Below, in pieces: positions 1-6,441 of a stretch of DNA of 11,505 nt. How positions within the stretch are numbered: position 1 is the first letter of the stretch; every line of letters begins with the position of its first letter. Source of the DNA: Bacteroidales bacterium (lineage in GTDB: Bacteria > Bacteroidota > Bacteroidia > Bacteroidales > UBA7960); contig DMJL01000004.1 in NCBI GenBank assembly GCA_003451785.1, positions 1 through 11,505 of the forward strand, given 5' to 3'. A model generated the notes under the pieces. That model was given only the letters and a program-made list of their open reading frames with translations. It was not told where the DNA came from and ran no database searches. Made by a program: the position numbers and the translations under genes.

Positions 1-711
1 CAAGGCTGTAGGCTTTCCGATCACGGGTTAGAAACTGCTTTTGCCGAACCATTCACCAAAGAGATTGCAAATCGCATTTTTTCTAAAATCCTGTTGGGTG
101 AGCAAATTATACAACATGAGGTTATGGTTTTCAAATCGGCAATGTTGTATTATCTGGCATTGATGGACCATGAGAAAGGATGGGTGCAGCAATTTCACTT
201 AGGTGCCATGCGCAATAACAATACGCGTATGTATAAGACACTTGGTGCCGACAAGGGCTTTGACTCCATTGGTGATTTTGAAATGGGTAGATCCTTATCA
301 CGATTTTTAGATAGCCTCGACCAAACCAATAGCCTGCCAAAAACCATTTTATACAACTTGAATCCACGCGACAACGAACTTATTGCAACCATGTGCGGCA
401 ACTTCAATGATGGTTCGGTTGCAGGCAAAATGCAGTTTGGCAGTGGTTGGTGGTTTCTCGACCAAAAAGATGGAATGGTTAAGCAGATCAATGCTCTTTC
501 AAGCTTAGGGCTGTTGAGCAGGTTTGTAGGAATGCTGACCGACTCACGCAGCTTCCTTTCATACCCCCGTCATGATTATTTCCGACGCATACTCTGCAAT
601 ATTCTGGGCACAGATATGGTGAATGGCGAAATACCCTACGATATGGAATTGGTGGGAGGCATGGTTGCCGACATTTGCTACCACAATGCTAAAAGGTATT
701 TTGGGTTTTAG
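1..711 (+). CDS. uxaC: Glucuronate (uronate) isomerase, C-terminal half, cut by the left window edge
   Basis: The enzyme interconverts D-glucuronate with D-fructuronate and D-galacturonate with D-tagaturonate, the first cytoplasmic step of hexuronate catabolism. The reading frame is open from base 1 and ends at TAG 709-711, giving 236 residues, about half of the usual ~470-residue protein. Visible family hallmarks are GCRLSDHG near the left edge, QFHLGAMRNNNTRM in the middle and LGADKGFDSIGD just after it. The metal-dependent amidohydrolase-like TIM-barrel half therefore looks intact to its normal C-terminus (KRYFGF). A TTG at 94 is only an internal codon, because the conserved sequence continues upstream of it. 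Downstream genes are unrelated to sugar acids, so this is probably the end of a separate uronate-use unit lying mostly outside the window. The family assignment is firm. Substrate preference cannot be read from the sequence. Confidence 0.94.
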   Translation, partial: QGCRLSDHGLETAFAEPFTKEIANRIFSKILLGEQIIQHEVMVFKSAMLYYLALMDHEKGWVQQFHLGAMRNNNTRMYKTLGADKGFDSIGDFEMGRSLSRFLDSLDQTNSLPKTILYNLNPRDNELIATMCGNFNDGSVAGKMQFGSGWWFLDQKDGMVKQINALSSLGLLSRFVGMLTDSRSFLSYPRHDYFRRILCNILGTDMVNGEIPYDMELVGGMVADICYHNAKRYFGF

Positions 712-1016
712 GCCTGCAGGATTGAAATAGGAGCAGTGCGATCCATTCCTTTTTGGTTTGCCTAAAAATTACAAGACGGACAGAAACAACTCAGAATGCA
801 ATGTAAATGAATCCGACGCATACTTGCAAAGTTTGGGTTTAGCTGTATTTTTTTTACAATAGAGAGGTGGTTGACAATAATGCAAATATATGTTGTGATA
901 TTTTTGAAGGTACAGTTACTAATAGTGTGTTGGACATATTGTCATTACAATAAAGTCGAAAAATAGGCAACGAGCCTTTTCTAATACTCAAATAAAAAAT
1001 CTTGGGAATTAATGCG
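712..1016. other. AT-rich intergenic region between uxaC and the sigma-factor gene
   Basis: This stretch of about 305 bp has no convincing gene. A 70-residue reverse-strand frame (854-1066) overlaps the start of the sigma gene and resembles nothing I recognise. No strong terminator follows uxaC. The only candidate is a weak T-run/A-run pairing around 750-768 with a bulge. An eight-base palindrome, CCTGCAGG, lies at 713-720. TGCA words occur at 715, 797, 825 and 881. A possible promoter for the sigma gene lies at 871-906 and is listed separately. Confidence 0.6.
871..906 (+). promoter_or_regulatory. Possible promoter of the ECF sigma-factor gene
   Basis: TATTTTTG at 899-906 fits the Bacteroidota -7 consensus TAnnTTTG exactly, and a TTG at 871-873 (inside a full TTGACA) lies upstream. 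The spacing from TTG to the -7 box is about 25 bp, longer than the usual ~19-21, which weakens the case. Alternatively TTGACA with a 17-bp spacer faces TGTGAT, a 4/6 match to a classical -10. Either version would give an untranslated leader of roughly 100 nt before the ATG at 1017. The motif match is seen; promoter activity is inferred. Confidence 0.28.
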
Positions 1017-1556
1017 ATGTATCGGAACAAAAATTCATTGTTGATACAAGCATCAAGCAAAAGCACTCATGAACAATTTCTCGAAATTCTTGAAAAGAAT
1101 ATTGGGATATTGATAAAAGTTTCGAGAGTTTTTACACGGGTTGACCAAGACAGGGAAGATCTGATAAACGACATAACCTTTGAGCTCTGGAAATCATTTA
1201 ATAGCTTCAAAGGAGATTCCAAAATTTCTACCTGGATTTATCGGGTAGCTTTAAACACCTCAATGAATTTCAGACGAAAAAGGAGGCATGATGCTTTGGT
1301 CGTTTCATTCTTTGATTTCAAAAAGGCGGAAGCTATTCCTTGGCTTACTGAAAACGACAATTCAGAGGAATTAGGGATATTGTATGATTGTATTGATGAA
1401 TTGGACAGCATTAATAAAGCCATTATTCTGCTCTATCTCGACGGGAAATCGCACGATGAAATAGCTGAGATTATGGGTATTTCAAAAACGAATGTTGGTA
1501 CCCGTATTTATCGTATTAAAGAGCGGATAAAAATCATGGCAAACTCAAAAATTTAA
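1017..1556 (+). CDS. RNA polymerase sigma factor, ECF (sigma-70 family)
   Basis: This is a small alternative sigma factor of about 179 residues, the normal ECF size. Region 2 occupies residues ~24-92: REDLINDITFELWKSF (45-60) corresponds to the core-binding region 2.2, and STWIYRVALN followed by a basic tail (FRRKRR) to the -10-recognising region 2.4. Region 4 occupies residues ~120-173, with the helix-turn-helix SHDEIAEIMGISKTNVGTRI, which reads the -35 element. Region 3 is absent, as expected. I chose ATG 1017; a TTG at 1002 would add five residues and another ATG at 1012 is out of frame. The next gene begins 5 bp after the stop and encodes a membrane protein, so the two are almost certainly co-transcribed and may be a sigma/regulator pair. 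No FecR-like anti-sigma gene follows. Target promoters are unknown, and a link to the haem genes downstream is only positional. Confidence 0.93.
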   Translation: MYRNKNSLLIQASSKSTHEQFLEILEKNIGILIKVSRVFTRVDQDREDLINDITFELWKSFNSFKGDSKISTWIYRVALNTSMNFRRKRRHDALVVSFFDFKKAEAIPWLTENDNSEELGILYDCIDELDSINKAIILLYLDGKSHDEIAEIMGISKTNVGTRIYRIKERIKIMANSKI

Positions 1557-1561
1557 GTCTC

Positions 1562-2164
1562 ATGGAACCCGTACAATTGGAAAATATCTGGAAAGAATTC
1601 GATAAAAAAATTACCGAAAAAACCAGGGTTAATAAAGAAATCCTCAGAAGGATTTTATTGTCAAAACCCAGGAGGCGATTTAATTGGATAATATTTCATG
1701 CGATGTTCAAAATTGCTGCCCCATACATTATCTTTATTTTATACCTGGTTTCTGAAATCCGGTTTCAGGTTTGCGCCAGTTTTTATATTGGCTTAACGAT
1801 TTATCTGACCTTAGTCATATTTGCGCATGTGTGGGATATAAGATATCTTATGCTTATTCGCAAAGTTGATTTCGCCATGCCGGTTTTGACTATAAAAAAA
1901 ATCATTACCGAAATAGAAAAGCTTAAAATTTATATAACAAAGGTTACTATGTTGTTATCTCCTGTTGCTTTGGGTGCTTTTTTATTGATTATAATGCGGG
2001 ATGGTTTGATAATAAGCCTTGATGTTGCATCCATTTTGCCTTTGCTGATGATTGTCGTAGGTTATTTCCTGTCAATCTATTTTGTACTCAAATCTCCGAT
2101 TTTCAGTCAAATCAAAAAACTGAATCGTGAAATTGATGAGATTTTAGCACTTGAAGAAGAATGA
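1562..2164 (+). CDS. Four-helix membrane protein of unknown function, sigma-factor partner candidate
   Basis: This 200-residue protein has a hydrophilic, charged N-terminus (residues 1-39, beginning MEPVQLENIWKEFDKKI and rich in Lys/Arg). Two hydrophobic helices follow (about 41-63 and 68-90), then a charged connecting stretch (~92-122) with a predicted helix IKKIITEIEKL, two more hydrophobic helices (~126-146 and 153-175), and an acidic C-terminal tail ending LALEEE. There is no signal peptide; positive charges next to helix 1 suggest a cytoplasmic N-terminus. It resembles in layout the ~200-residue membrane proteins often found directly after ECF sigma genes in Bacteroidota. That recall is from general knowledge and was not checked by a search. 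The 5-bp gap to the sigma gene supports translational coupling. It could act as a membrane anti-sigma factor through its N-terminal segment, but no zinc-binding anti-sigma (HxxxCxxC) motif is present. Function is not assigned. Confidence 0.8.
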   Translation: MEPVQLENIWKEFDKKITEKTRVNKEILRRILLSKPRRRFNWIIFHAMFKIAAPYIIFILYLVSEIRFQVCASFYIGLTIYLTLVIFAHVWDIRYLMLIRKVDFAMPVLTIKKIITEIEKLKIYITKVTMLLSPVALGAFLLIIMRDGLIISLDVASILPLLMIVVGYFLSIYFVLKSPIFSQIKKLNREIDEILALEEE

Positions 2165-2533
2165 TTTACAGCTTCTTATCAAGAGATAGTAAACTTAATG
2201 ACATATTTCGATAAAATAAAACCGTCTTGCAAATAGAGGAAAATTCTCAAATCTGCAATTTGCAAGTTGCAGATATAAAAGATTTTCCACCAGCGAAATC
2301 TCAATTTTAGAATATCTATACCACCCCGATACTTAGTCTATATCCCCAAAATTAAGTAATAATAAATAATGATTTTTTTCTACAATAATCTGCTAAAGCA
2401 TTGCTAAACAGATCAATTAAAATTTTCTTAACATATTGAAGACTAACATATATTAGCTCCAATTCCTTATTTTATGGGATTGCAGGAATTATGCAACGGT
2501 GGGAAATTTGCGCTGTAAATAAAAAATTCTGCA
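2165..2533. other. Regulatory-looking AT-rich intergenic region before the haem locus
   Basis: This stretch of 369 bp has no supported gene. It holds a compact set of overlapping inverted repeats at 2226-2274 (listed separately) and a looser inverted repeat TTGCA-N7-TGCAA at 2480-2496, about 40 bp before the receptor start. TGCA occurs seven times (2228, 2254, 2261, 2268, 2481, 2492, 2530), far more than an AT-rich stretch of this length should hold. The best promoter-like match for the receptor gene is TATATTAG (2449-2456), one base off TAnnTTTG, without a convincing -33 box. I see no typical rho-independent terminator after the membrane-protein gene and no clear Fur box. Confidence 0.55.
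2226..2274. repeat. Two overlapping inverted repeats that cannot pair at the same time
   Basis: Arm CTTGCAAAT (2226-2234) is the perfect reverse complement of ATTTGCAAG (2258-2266). Arm ATCTGCAA (2251-2258) is the perfect reverse complement of TTGCAGAT (2267-2274), with an 8-base spacer. The spacer of the second pair is the right arm of the first, and base 2258 is shared, so a full version of both stems cannot form together. As DNA this could be a compound operator. As RNA it could be a two-state leader or a pseudoknot. No U-run follows, so it is not a standard terminator. Pairings are seen directly; function is unknown. Confidence 0.6.
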
Positions 2534-4825
2534 ATGAACCCAACACGATGGTTAGCAATATCTTTCCTTATCCTTGCCACTTATTCGCTTTATGCTGCTA
2601 AGTACGAGATTTCGGATCAAAACACCGTAACTATTACAGGGCGGGTAACAACAGATGTCGGTCATCCGGTTGAGTTTGCCCTAGTGTATTTAAAAAACAC
2701 CCGGTTTGGTGCTGTAACCAATACGCAAGGCGAGTTCAGCTTTGAAGCTCCTTCGGGAACTTATACCTTGGTAGTACAATCGCTGATTCATAAGCCATTT
2801 GAAAAGGTTTTGGGAATACCAGCTACAAATCGATTTGATATTCCCTTGATTGTTATTTCAGAAGAAGTTGTAAGGCTTGATGAAGTGGTTGTTACCGGTC
2901 AGTTCATACCGCAATCATTGAATAATTCGGTTTACAAGGTTCGCACCATCAACCAACAAACCATTGCCCGGTCGGGAGCAACAGAGGTAAGGCAATTGTT
3001 GGAGAGGGAGCTTGGCGTGAGTTTTCGCAACGACCTAGTAACTGGCGAATCAGACATACAATTGATGGGTATGTCGGGGCAAAATGTAAAGGTGCTGCTC
3101 GATGGTTTGCCGCTGATCGACCGGGGGAGCCGCAGGCAAAGTTTAAGTCAAGTTGACCTAAATCAGATTGAGCGTATCGAAATAGTTGAGGGGCCGCTGT
3201 CGGTTCAATACGGCACCGATGCACTTGCAGGGGTTATAAACCTTATAAGTAAGAGAAACCACAGGAACAATGAAGGTGTTTCTTTGTCGGCCCGAGTTAT
3301 TGAAGAAACTGCCGGCAACGAATATTCGTTTGGAGTGGGTGAGGGTGTTCACAATTTGCACTTCGGAATTGGATATACCCACCGGTCAGGATTGATTGGA
3401 AATGCCAATTTTACCCGCAATGAGTTTGGCGGCTGGCAGGGCAATGCAACAGGAAGAGCAAGGCAATGGCGCCCGCGTAACCAGTTGATGGGGGGCGCAA
3501 CCGTTGGATTTAGGAATGACCAAGCTGATATCTGGTATCGTATCAATTATCTTGATGAAACGATCTACGGACCGACGAATCCAAACCCGCTTACCAATAT
3601 AGCCACCGACCTTGATTTTCTTACTACCCGTTTTACCCATCAGTTGCAGGGCAGATTGGTAAACACTGGAAGAGGACTTGTGCTGACAGGTATGCTTTCT
3701 TATCAGGATTTGAAACGCAGAAGTCTTACTACCACTTACAACCCCGCAACAGGTGACCGCCGGCTTGCCATGGGGCAAGGCGACCAGGATGTTTCGCTTT
3801 TCGACAATCTTTTTGCCCGCTTTACTGCATCGAAAAGATTCAACAACGCCATAAGCGTGCTGACAGGAGTGGAATACCGGCTCGATCATGGTAGCGGCGA
3901 TAGGATACAAGGATCGCCAAACATAACCGATGTTTCGGCATTTGTTTCGGCCGAATGGGTTTTGGGACACTTCAACCTGCGACCCGGTTTAAGGTTCTCG
4001 CACAACTCGGTTTACGCTGCCCCGCCCGTTATCCCATCAATCAACACCCTTATCAATATCAACGAATGGATCGATTTCAGAGCAAGCTATGCCAAAGGAT
4101 TCAGGGCACCCGCACTCAGGGAACTGCATTTCTGGTTTTTCAATGCCAACCATTCCATTAAGGGCAATACAAATCTTAAAGCCGAGAACTCCGACAGTTT
4201 CCTTGCTTCCTTAACCTTCAATCCGCAAGTAAGCGACAGGATAAGGATACGAACCTCCATATCCGGGTTTTACAATACCTTCAACGATATGATTGCCATT
4301 GGCGTATATGCTAACGACCCTTCGATGAACACTTTCATCAATATCGACAGACATAAAACCACCGGAGGTACATTCGAAGCCAGCATTAACGCCAAGGCAT
4401 GGCAAGCCGGCATTGGGGTTTCGCATATTGGCAGGTTTAACCGGTTTTCAGAGCAGTTTGAAACTGAGATGTTTCATTGGTCGCCCGAATTCAATGCCAA
4501 CCTGTTGTATAACATGGAAGGGATAAACACCAGTTTCTTGTTTTCGTACAAATTTACCGGAAAACGGCCTTTCCCCGAAATCGTAACGGTTGATGGTAAT
4601 CAAATAATAAATACGGCTTATGTTGGAAATTTCAGCTGGGCCGACATTACCCTTACTAAAACCCTCCACCGCTTTGCCAATCTGCAAATTGGAGCCAGAA
4701 ATATATTCAATGTAATTGCAGTTCAGAACACAGCCATGGCGGGAGGCGGACATGGAGCATCAGGCCCCATGCAGGTAAGCTATGGCCGCTCCTGGTTTGC
4801 AGGCTTAGTATTCAATTTTGATTAA
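2534..4825 (+). CDS. hmuR: TonB-dependent outer-membrane receptor, HmuR-like haem receptor
   Basis: This 763-residue receptor should import haem or a related metalloporphyrin across the outer membrane using TonB energy. In order: a signal peptide (residues 1-22, cleaved near SLYAA), a carboxypeptidase-regulatory-like beta domain (~33-118) typical of Bacteroidota receptors, a short EVVVTG-type stretch (110-122) around the TonB-box position, a plug (~130-240) with VLLDGLPLIDR and IERIEIVEGPLSVQYG followed by DALAGVINLISK, then a beta-barrel ending in GLVFNFD. The barrel carries a FRAP motif (523-526), His532, His540 and NTNL (545-548). This matches the FRAP/NPNL box with an intervening histidine described for haem receptors such as HemR and HmuR. 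The protein ends in Asp one residue after the usual terminal Phe. The HmuY-like lipoprotein gene follows at 107 bp. Receptor identity is firm; haem specificity rests on the FRAP/His/NTNL block and the neighbours. Confidence 0.9.
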   Translation: MNPTRWLAISFLILATYSLYAAKYEISDQNTVTITGRVTTDVGHPVEFALVYLKNTRFGAVTNTQGEFSFEAPSGTYTLVVQSLIHKPFEKVLGIPATNRFDIPLIVISEEVVRLDEVVVTGQFIPQSLNNSVYKVRTINQQTIARSGATEVRQLLERELGVSFRNDLVTGESDIQLMGMSGQNVKVLLDGLPLIDRGSRRQSLSQVDLNQIERIEIVEGPLSVQYGTDALAGVINLISKRNHRNNEGVSLSARVIEETAGNEYSFGVGEGVHNLHFGIGYTHRSGLIGNANFTRNEFGGWQGNATGRARQWRPRNQLMGGATVGFRNDQADIWYRINYLDETIYGPTNPNPLTNIATDLDFLTTRFTHQLQGRLVNTGRGLVLTGMLSYQDLKRRSLTTTYNPATGDRRLAMGQGDQDVSLFDNLFARFTASKRFNNAISVLTGVEYRLDHGSGDRIQGSPNITDVSAFVSAEWVLGHFNLRPGLRFSHNSVYAAPPVIPSINTLININEWIDFRASYAKGFRAPALRELHFWFFNANHSIKGNTNLKAENSDSFLASLTFNPQVSDRIRIRTSISGFYNTFNDMIAIGVYANDPSMNTFINIDRHKTTGGTFEASINAKAWQAGIGVSHIGRFNRFSEQFETEMFHWSPEFNANLLYNMEGINTSFLFSYKFTGKRPFPEIVTVDGNQIINTAYVGNFSWADITLTKTLHRFANLQIGARNIFNVIAVQNTAMAGGGHGASGPMQVSYGRSWFAGLVFNFD

Positions 4826-4932
4826 TTTTTTTTGCCATACAGCCAAATTTTCGGAAAAAACACAATGCCTTTTTAAAGCTATATAAAAATGCAAGCCAAA
4901 CAAACCTTATGCACACGAAACTAACTTCTTAA
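4826..4932. other. Short intergenic gap between receptor and lipoprotein genes
   Basis: This 107-bp AT-rich gap has a long T-run just after the receptor stop (from about 4826) but no GC-rich stem in front of it, so a terminator is not supported. No clear promoter is visible. The gap is long for an operon interior, so an internal promoter or an RNA processing site remains possible. Confidence 0.4.
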
Positions 4933-6330
4933 ATGATACCACGAATGAAAACACAACTGTTTATTCCTCTGTTTTTTGTATTAGCGTTAATCAATTTTTC
5001 CTGCTCCAAGGAGATTCCGCCGCTTCCCGACAACCTGGTTCTGTTTGAGGCAACCGAGTTGGGCTTTACCAGCGAAATGTCATCCAAAACCATAACCCTT
5101 CAGTTTTTGCGGCCGGCCGATGCCGCATGCCATATCACACTGCGCCTATCGGCTTTTAACATTGACCTTCAGCAAACACTTGAAATTACTCCACAGCCTG
5201 TTAATGGAATAATTACTATCCCTATAGCAGTAGGTCAGACTTCCGGTTCGATAGTTTTAGCTCGCAAACCTGGCGTATTCATGTCGGGCAATGAGCGAAT
5301 TGAGTTGGCCATTGATGGTACTGGAGGCGTTCTGGTGGTTGGTGAGAGAAGAAATCTCAATGTGCGTTTCGCTTCTATTGTTTCGGAAGGCACAACCATG
5401 ACCCTTCAGGGCGGTACCGGAGGTGCCAGCGCTGTAAATTCAGTTTTCGTCAACTTCAGAAGCAATACCCAAGCCCAGGTTGAAAGACGGTCGTGGGATT
5501 TGGGATTCTGGACTGGTAGCGAATTCCGGGTAATTCTCAACCATACAACGGCTGCTGCTGCTATCGCTCTCAATAAGTTCGATTTGAACCAGGTAAATGG
5601 TAGCGATACTGTTGGTGTAAACCTTACTGTTGGCCCAACCAACCCCAATGGCATGAGCCTGATCGACAATGTGGAAGGCGACCTGAATCGAACCATTATA
5701 GGCGATGTTTCGGCCAATGATGCCGAAAACAGGGTGTTCATTATCAACCGGGGAACAGGTGGCGGTATAGCAGCCAGGCCTTGGATGAAAGTGCGGATAC
5801 TCAGAAGTGCCAACGGCTATACCCTGCAGTATGCCAGGATTACCGAGACCTCTTTCAGAACCCTGCATATACCGAAAGACCCTGCATACAACTTTGTTTT
5901 CGTGAATTTCGATACCGGCATAGTTAGAGTAGAACCACGGCGTACCAACTGGGAAATCATGTGGACTGGCGGGGTCAATAGAACTTTGAGCGGAACAACA
6001 GAAGTGGCGCACTATTTTGCCGACCAGGTATTTATAAACCACCGTGCCGGGATTACCGCAGCAATGGTTATGACATCAAATGTTACATGGGATGCTTTTA
6101 ACGAAACGCACCTTGCGGGTCTTGCGATGAGCAGCGGGCGAAACATAATTGGCTCAAACTGGCGCAGAGTTACTGGTACTCCCATTGGCGTGTTTACCGA
6201 CAGATTTTTCGTGGTTAGAGATGCATTCGGGAATTTCTACAAGTTGCGTTTCCTAAATTTCCATACAAACGATGGCGGAACAAGGGGATTTCCAAATATC
6301 GAATATCGATTGGTAAAGCGGGGAGGATAA
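4933..6330 (+). CDS. hmuY: HmuY-family surface lipoprotein with two tandem HmuY-like units
   Basis: This 465-residue lipoprotein is expected to bind haem outside the cell and deliver it to the receptor encoded just upstream. A lipoprotein signal peptide ends at Cys24 (LINFSC, followed by SKE). An ATG at 4945 (residue 5) is an equally good start. Residues ~30-150 form a separate beta-rich domain of unknown role. Two related units follow. Unit 1 (~169-310) contains NSVFVNF, SWDLGFW (187-193), LNH (202-204) and ENRVFIINRG with a following YTLQY strand. Unit 2 (~320-463) contains NFVFVNFD, NWEIMW (339-344), INH (368-370) and DRFFVVRDAFGNFYKLRF. These are HmuY-type landmarks, each present twice. 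P. gingivalis HmuY is about 216 residues with one unit and binds haem through two histidines. His204 and His370 are possible ligands, but this is a guess. A hairpin follows the stop codon. Confidence 0.87.
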   Translation: MIPRMKTQLFIPLFFVLALINFSCSKEIPPLPDNLVLFEATELGFTSEMSSKTITLQFLRPADAACHITLRLSAFNIDLQQTLEITPQPVNGIITIPIAVGQTSGSIVLARKPGVFMSGNERIELAIDGTGGVLVVGERRNLNVRFASIVSEGTTMTLQGGTGGASAVNSVFVNFRSNTQAQVERRSWDLGFWTGSEFRVILNHTTAAAAIALNKFDLNQVNGSDTVGVNLTVGPTNPNGMSLIDNVEGDLNRTIIGDVSANDAENRVFIINRGTGGGIAARPWMKVRILRSANGYTLQYARITETSFRTLHIPKDPAYNFVFVNFDTGIVRVEPRRTNWEIMWTGGVNRTLSGTTEVAHYFADQVFINHRAGITAAMVMTSNVTWDAFNETHLAGLAMSSGRNIIGSNWRRVTGTPIGVFTDRFFVVRDAFGNFYKLRFLNFHTNDGGTRGFPNIEYRLVKRGG

Positions 6331-6367
6331 ACAGAGTGTTTCTTAAAATTATTCAGATAAATAAGGA

Positions 6368-6404
6368 ATACCCGACCGGTGAGCCATTACCGCCGGTCGG
6401 GTAT
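6368..6404 (+). terminator. GC-rich intercistronic hairpin (attenuator or mRNA-stabilising stem)
   Basis: ATACCCGACCGG (6368-6379) is the perfect reverse complement of CCGGTCGGGTAT (6393-6404), a 12-bp stem. A further U-G and G-C pair inward (6380-6381 with 6391-6392) leaves a 9-base loop. It lies 37 bp after the lipoprotein stop and 37 bp before the chelatase ATG at 6442. There is no U-run directly after the right arm, so a classical rho-independent terminator is unlikely. A partial terminator or a 3' end protector for the receptor-lipoprotein message fits better. The stem is certain; its role is inferred. Confidence 0.6.
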
Positions 6405-6441
6405 CCGATCTAAAAACGAAAAAAATAAATTATTGTCTTTT

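Noticed and set aside
748..768. Weak stem of T-run/GG with CC/A-run after uxaC as a terminator
   Set aside because: The pairing needs a bulge, is only about seven pairs with two G-C pairs, and has a 4-base loop. That is too weak to call a terminator.
581..829. 13-base direct repeat TCCGACGCATACT at 581 and 812, extending to TGCAA with one base difference
   Set aside because: An exact 13-mer repeat is close to what chance gives in 11 kb. The flanks diverge and one copy is inside conserved uxaC coding sequence, so a duplication or attachment site is not supported.
854..1066. 70-residue reverse-strand frame upstream of the sigma gene
   Set aside because: It overlaps the sigma-factor start, has no recognised similarity, and its composition is what AT-rich intergenic DNA produces.
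2352..2373. AT-rich stretch resembling a Fur box before the haem locus
   Set aside because: Alignment to the classical 19-bp Fur consensus gives only about 10 matches, which is expected by chance in such AT-rich DNA.
3386..3970. 194-residue reverse-strand frame inside the receptor gene
   Set aside because: It lies wholly within a well-supported receptor frame, its translation shows no recognisable domain, and it has no start context of its own. It is a shadow of the coding strand.
5440..6042. 200-residue reverse-strand frame inside the lipoprotein gene
   Set aside because: It is antisense to the two HmuY-like units, whose motifs support the forward frame. Nothing in the reverse translation looks like a protein family.
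6379..6441. GTG start giving 21 extra residues for the CobN-like protein
   Set aside because: The added segment is encoded by the GC-rich hairpin, is very basic and unlike a signal sequence, whereas ATG 6442 is preceded by the A-rich sequence typical of this phylum and leads directly into the membrane helix.
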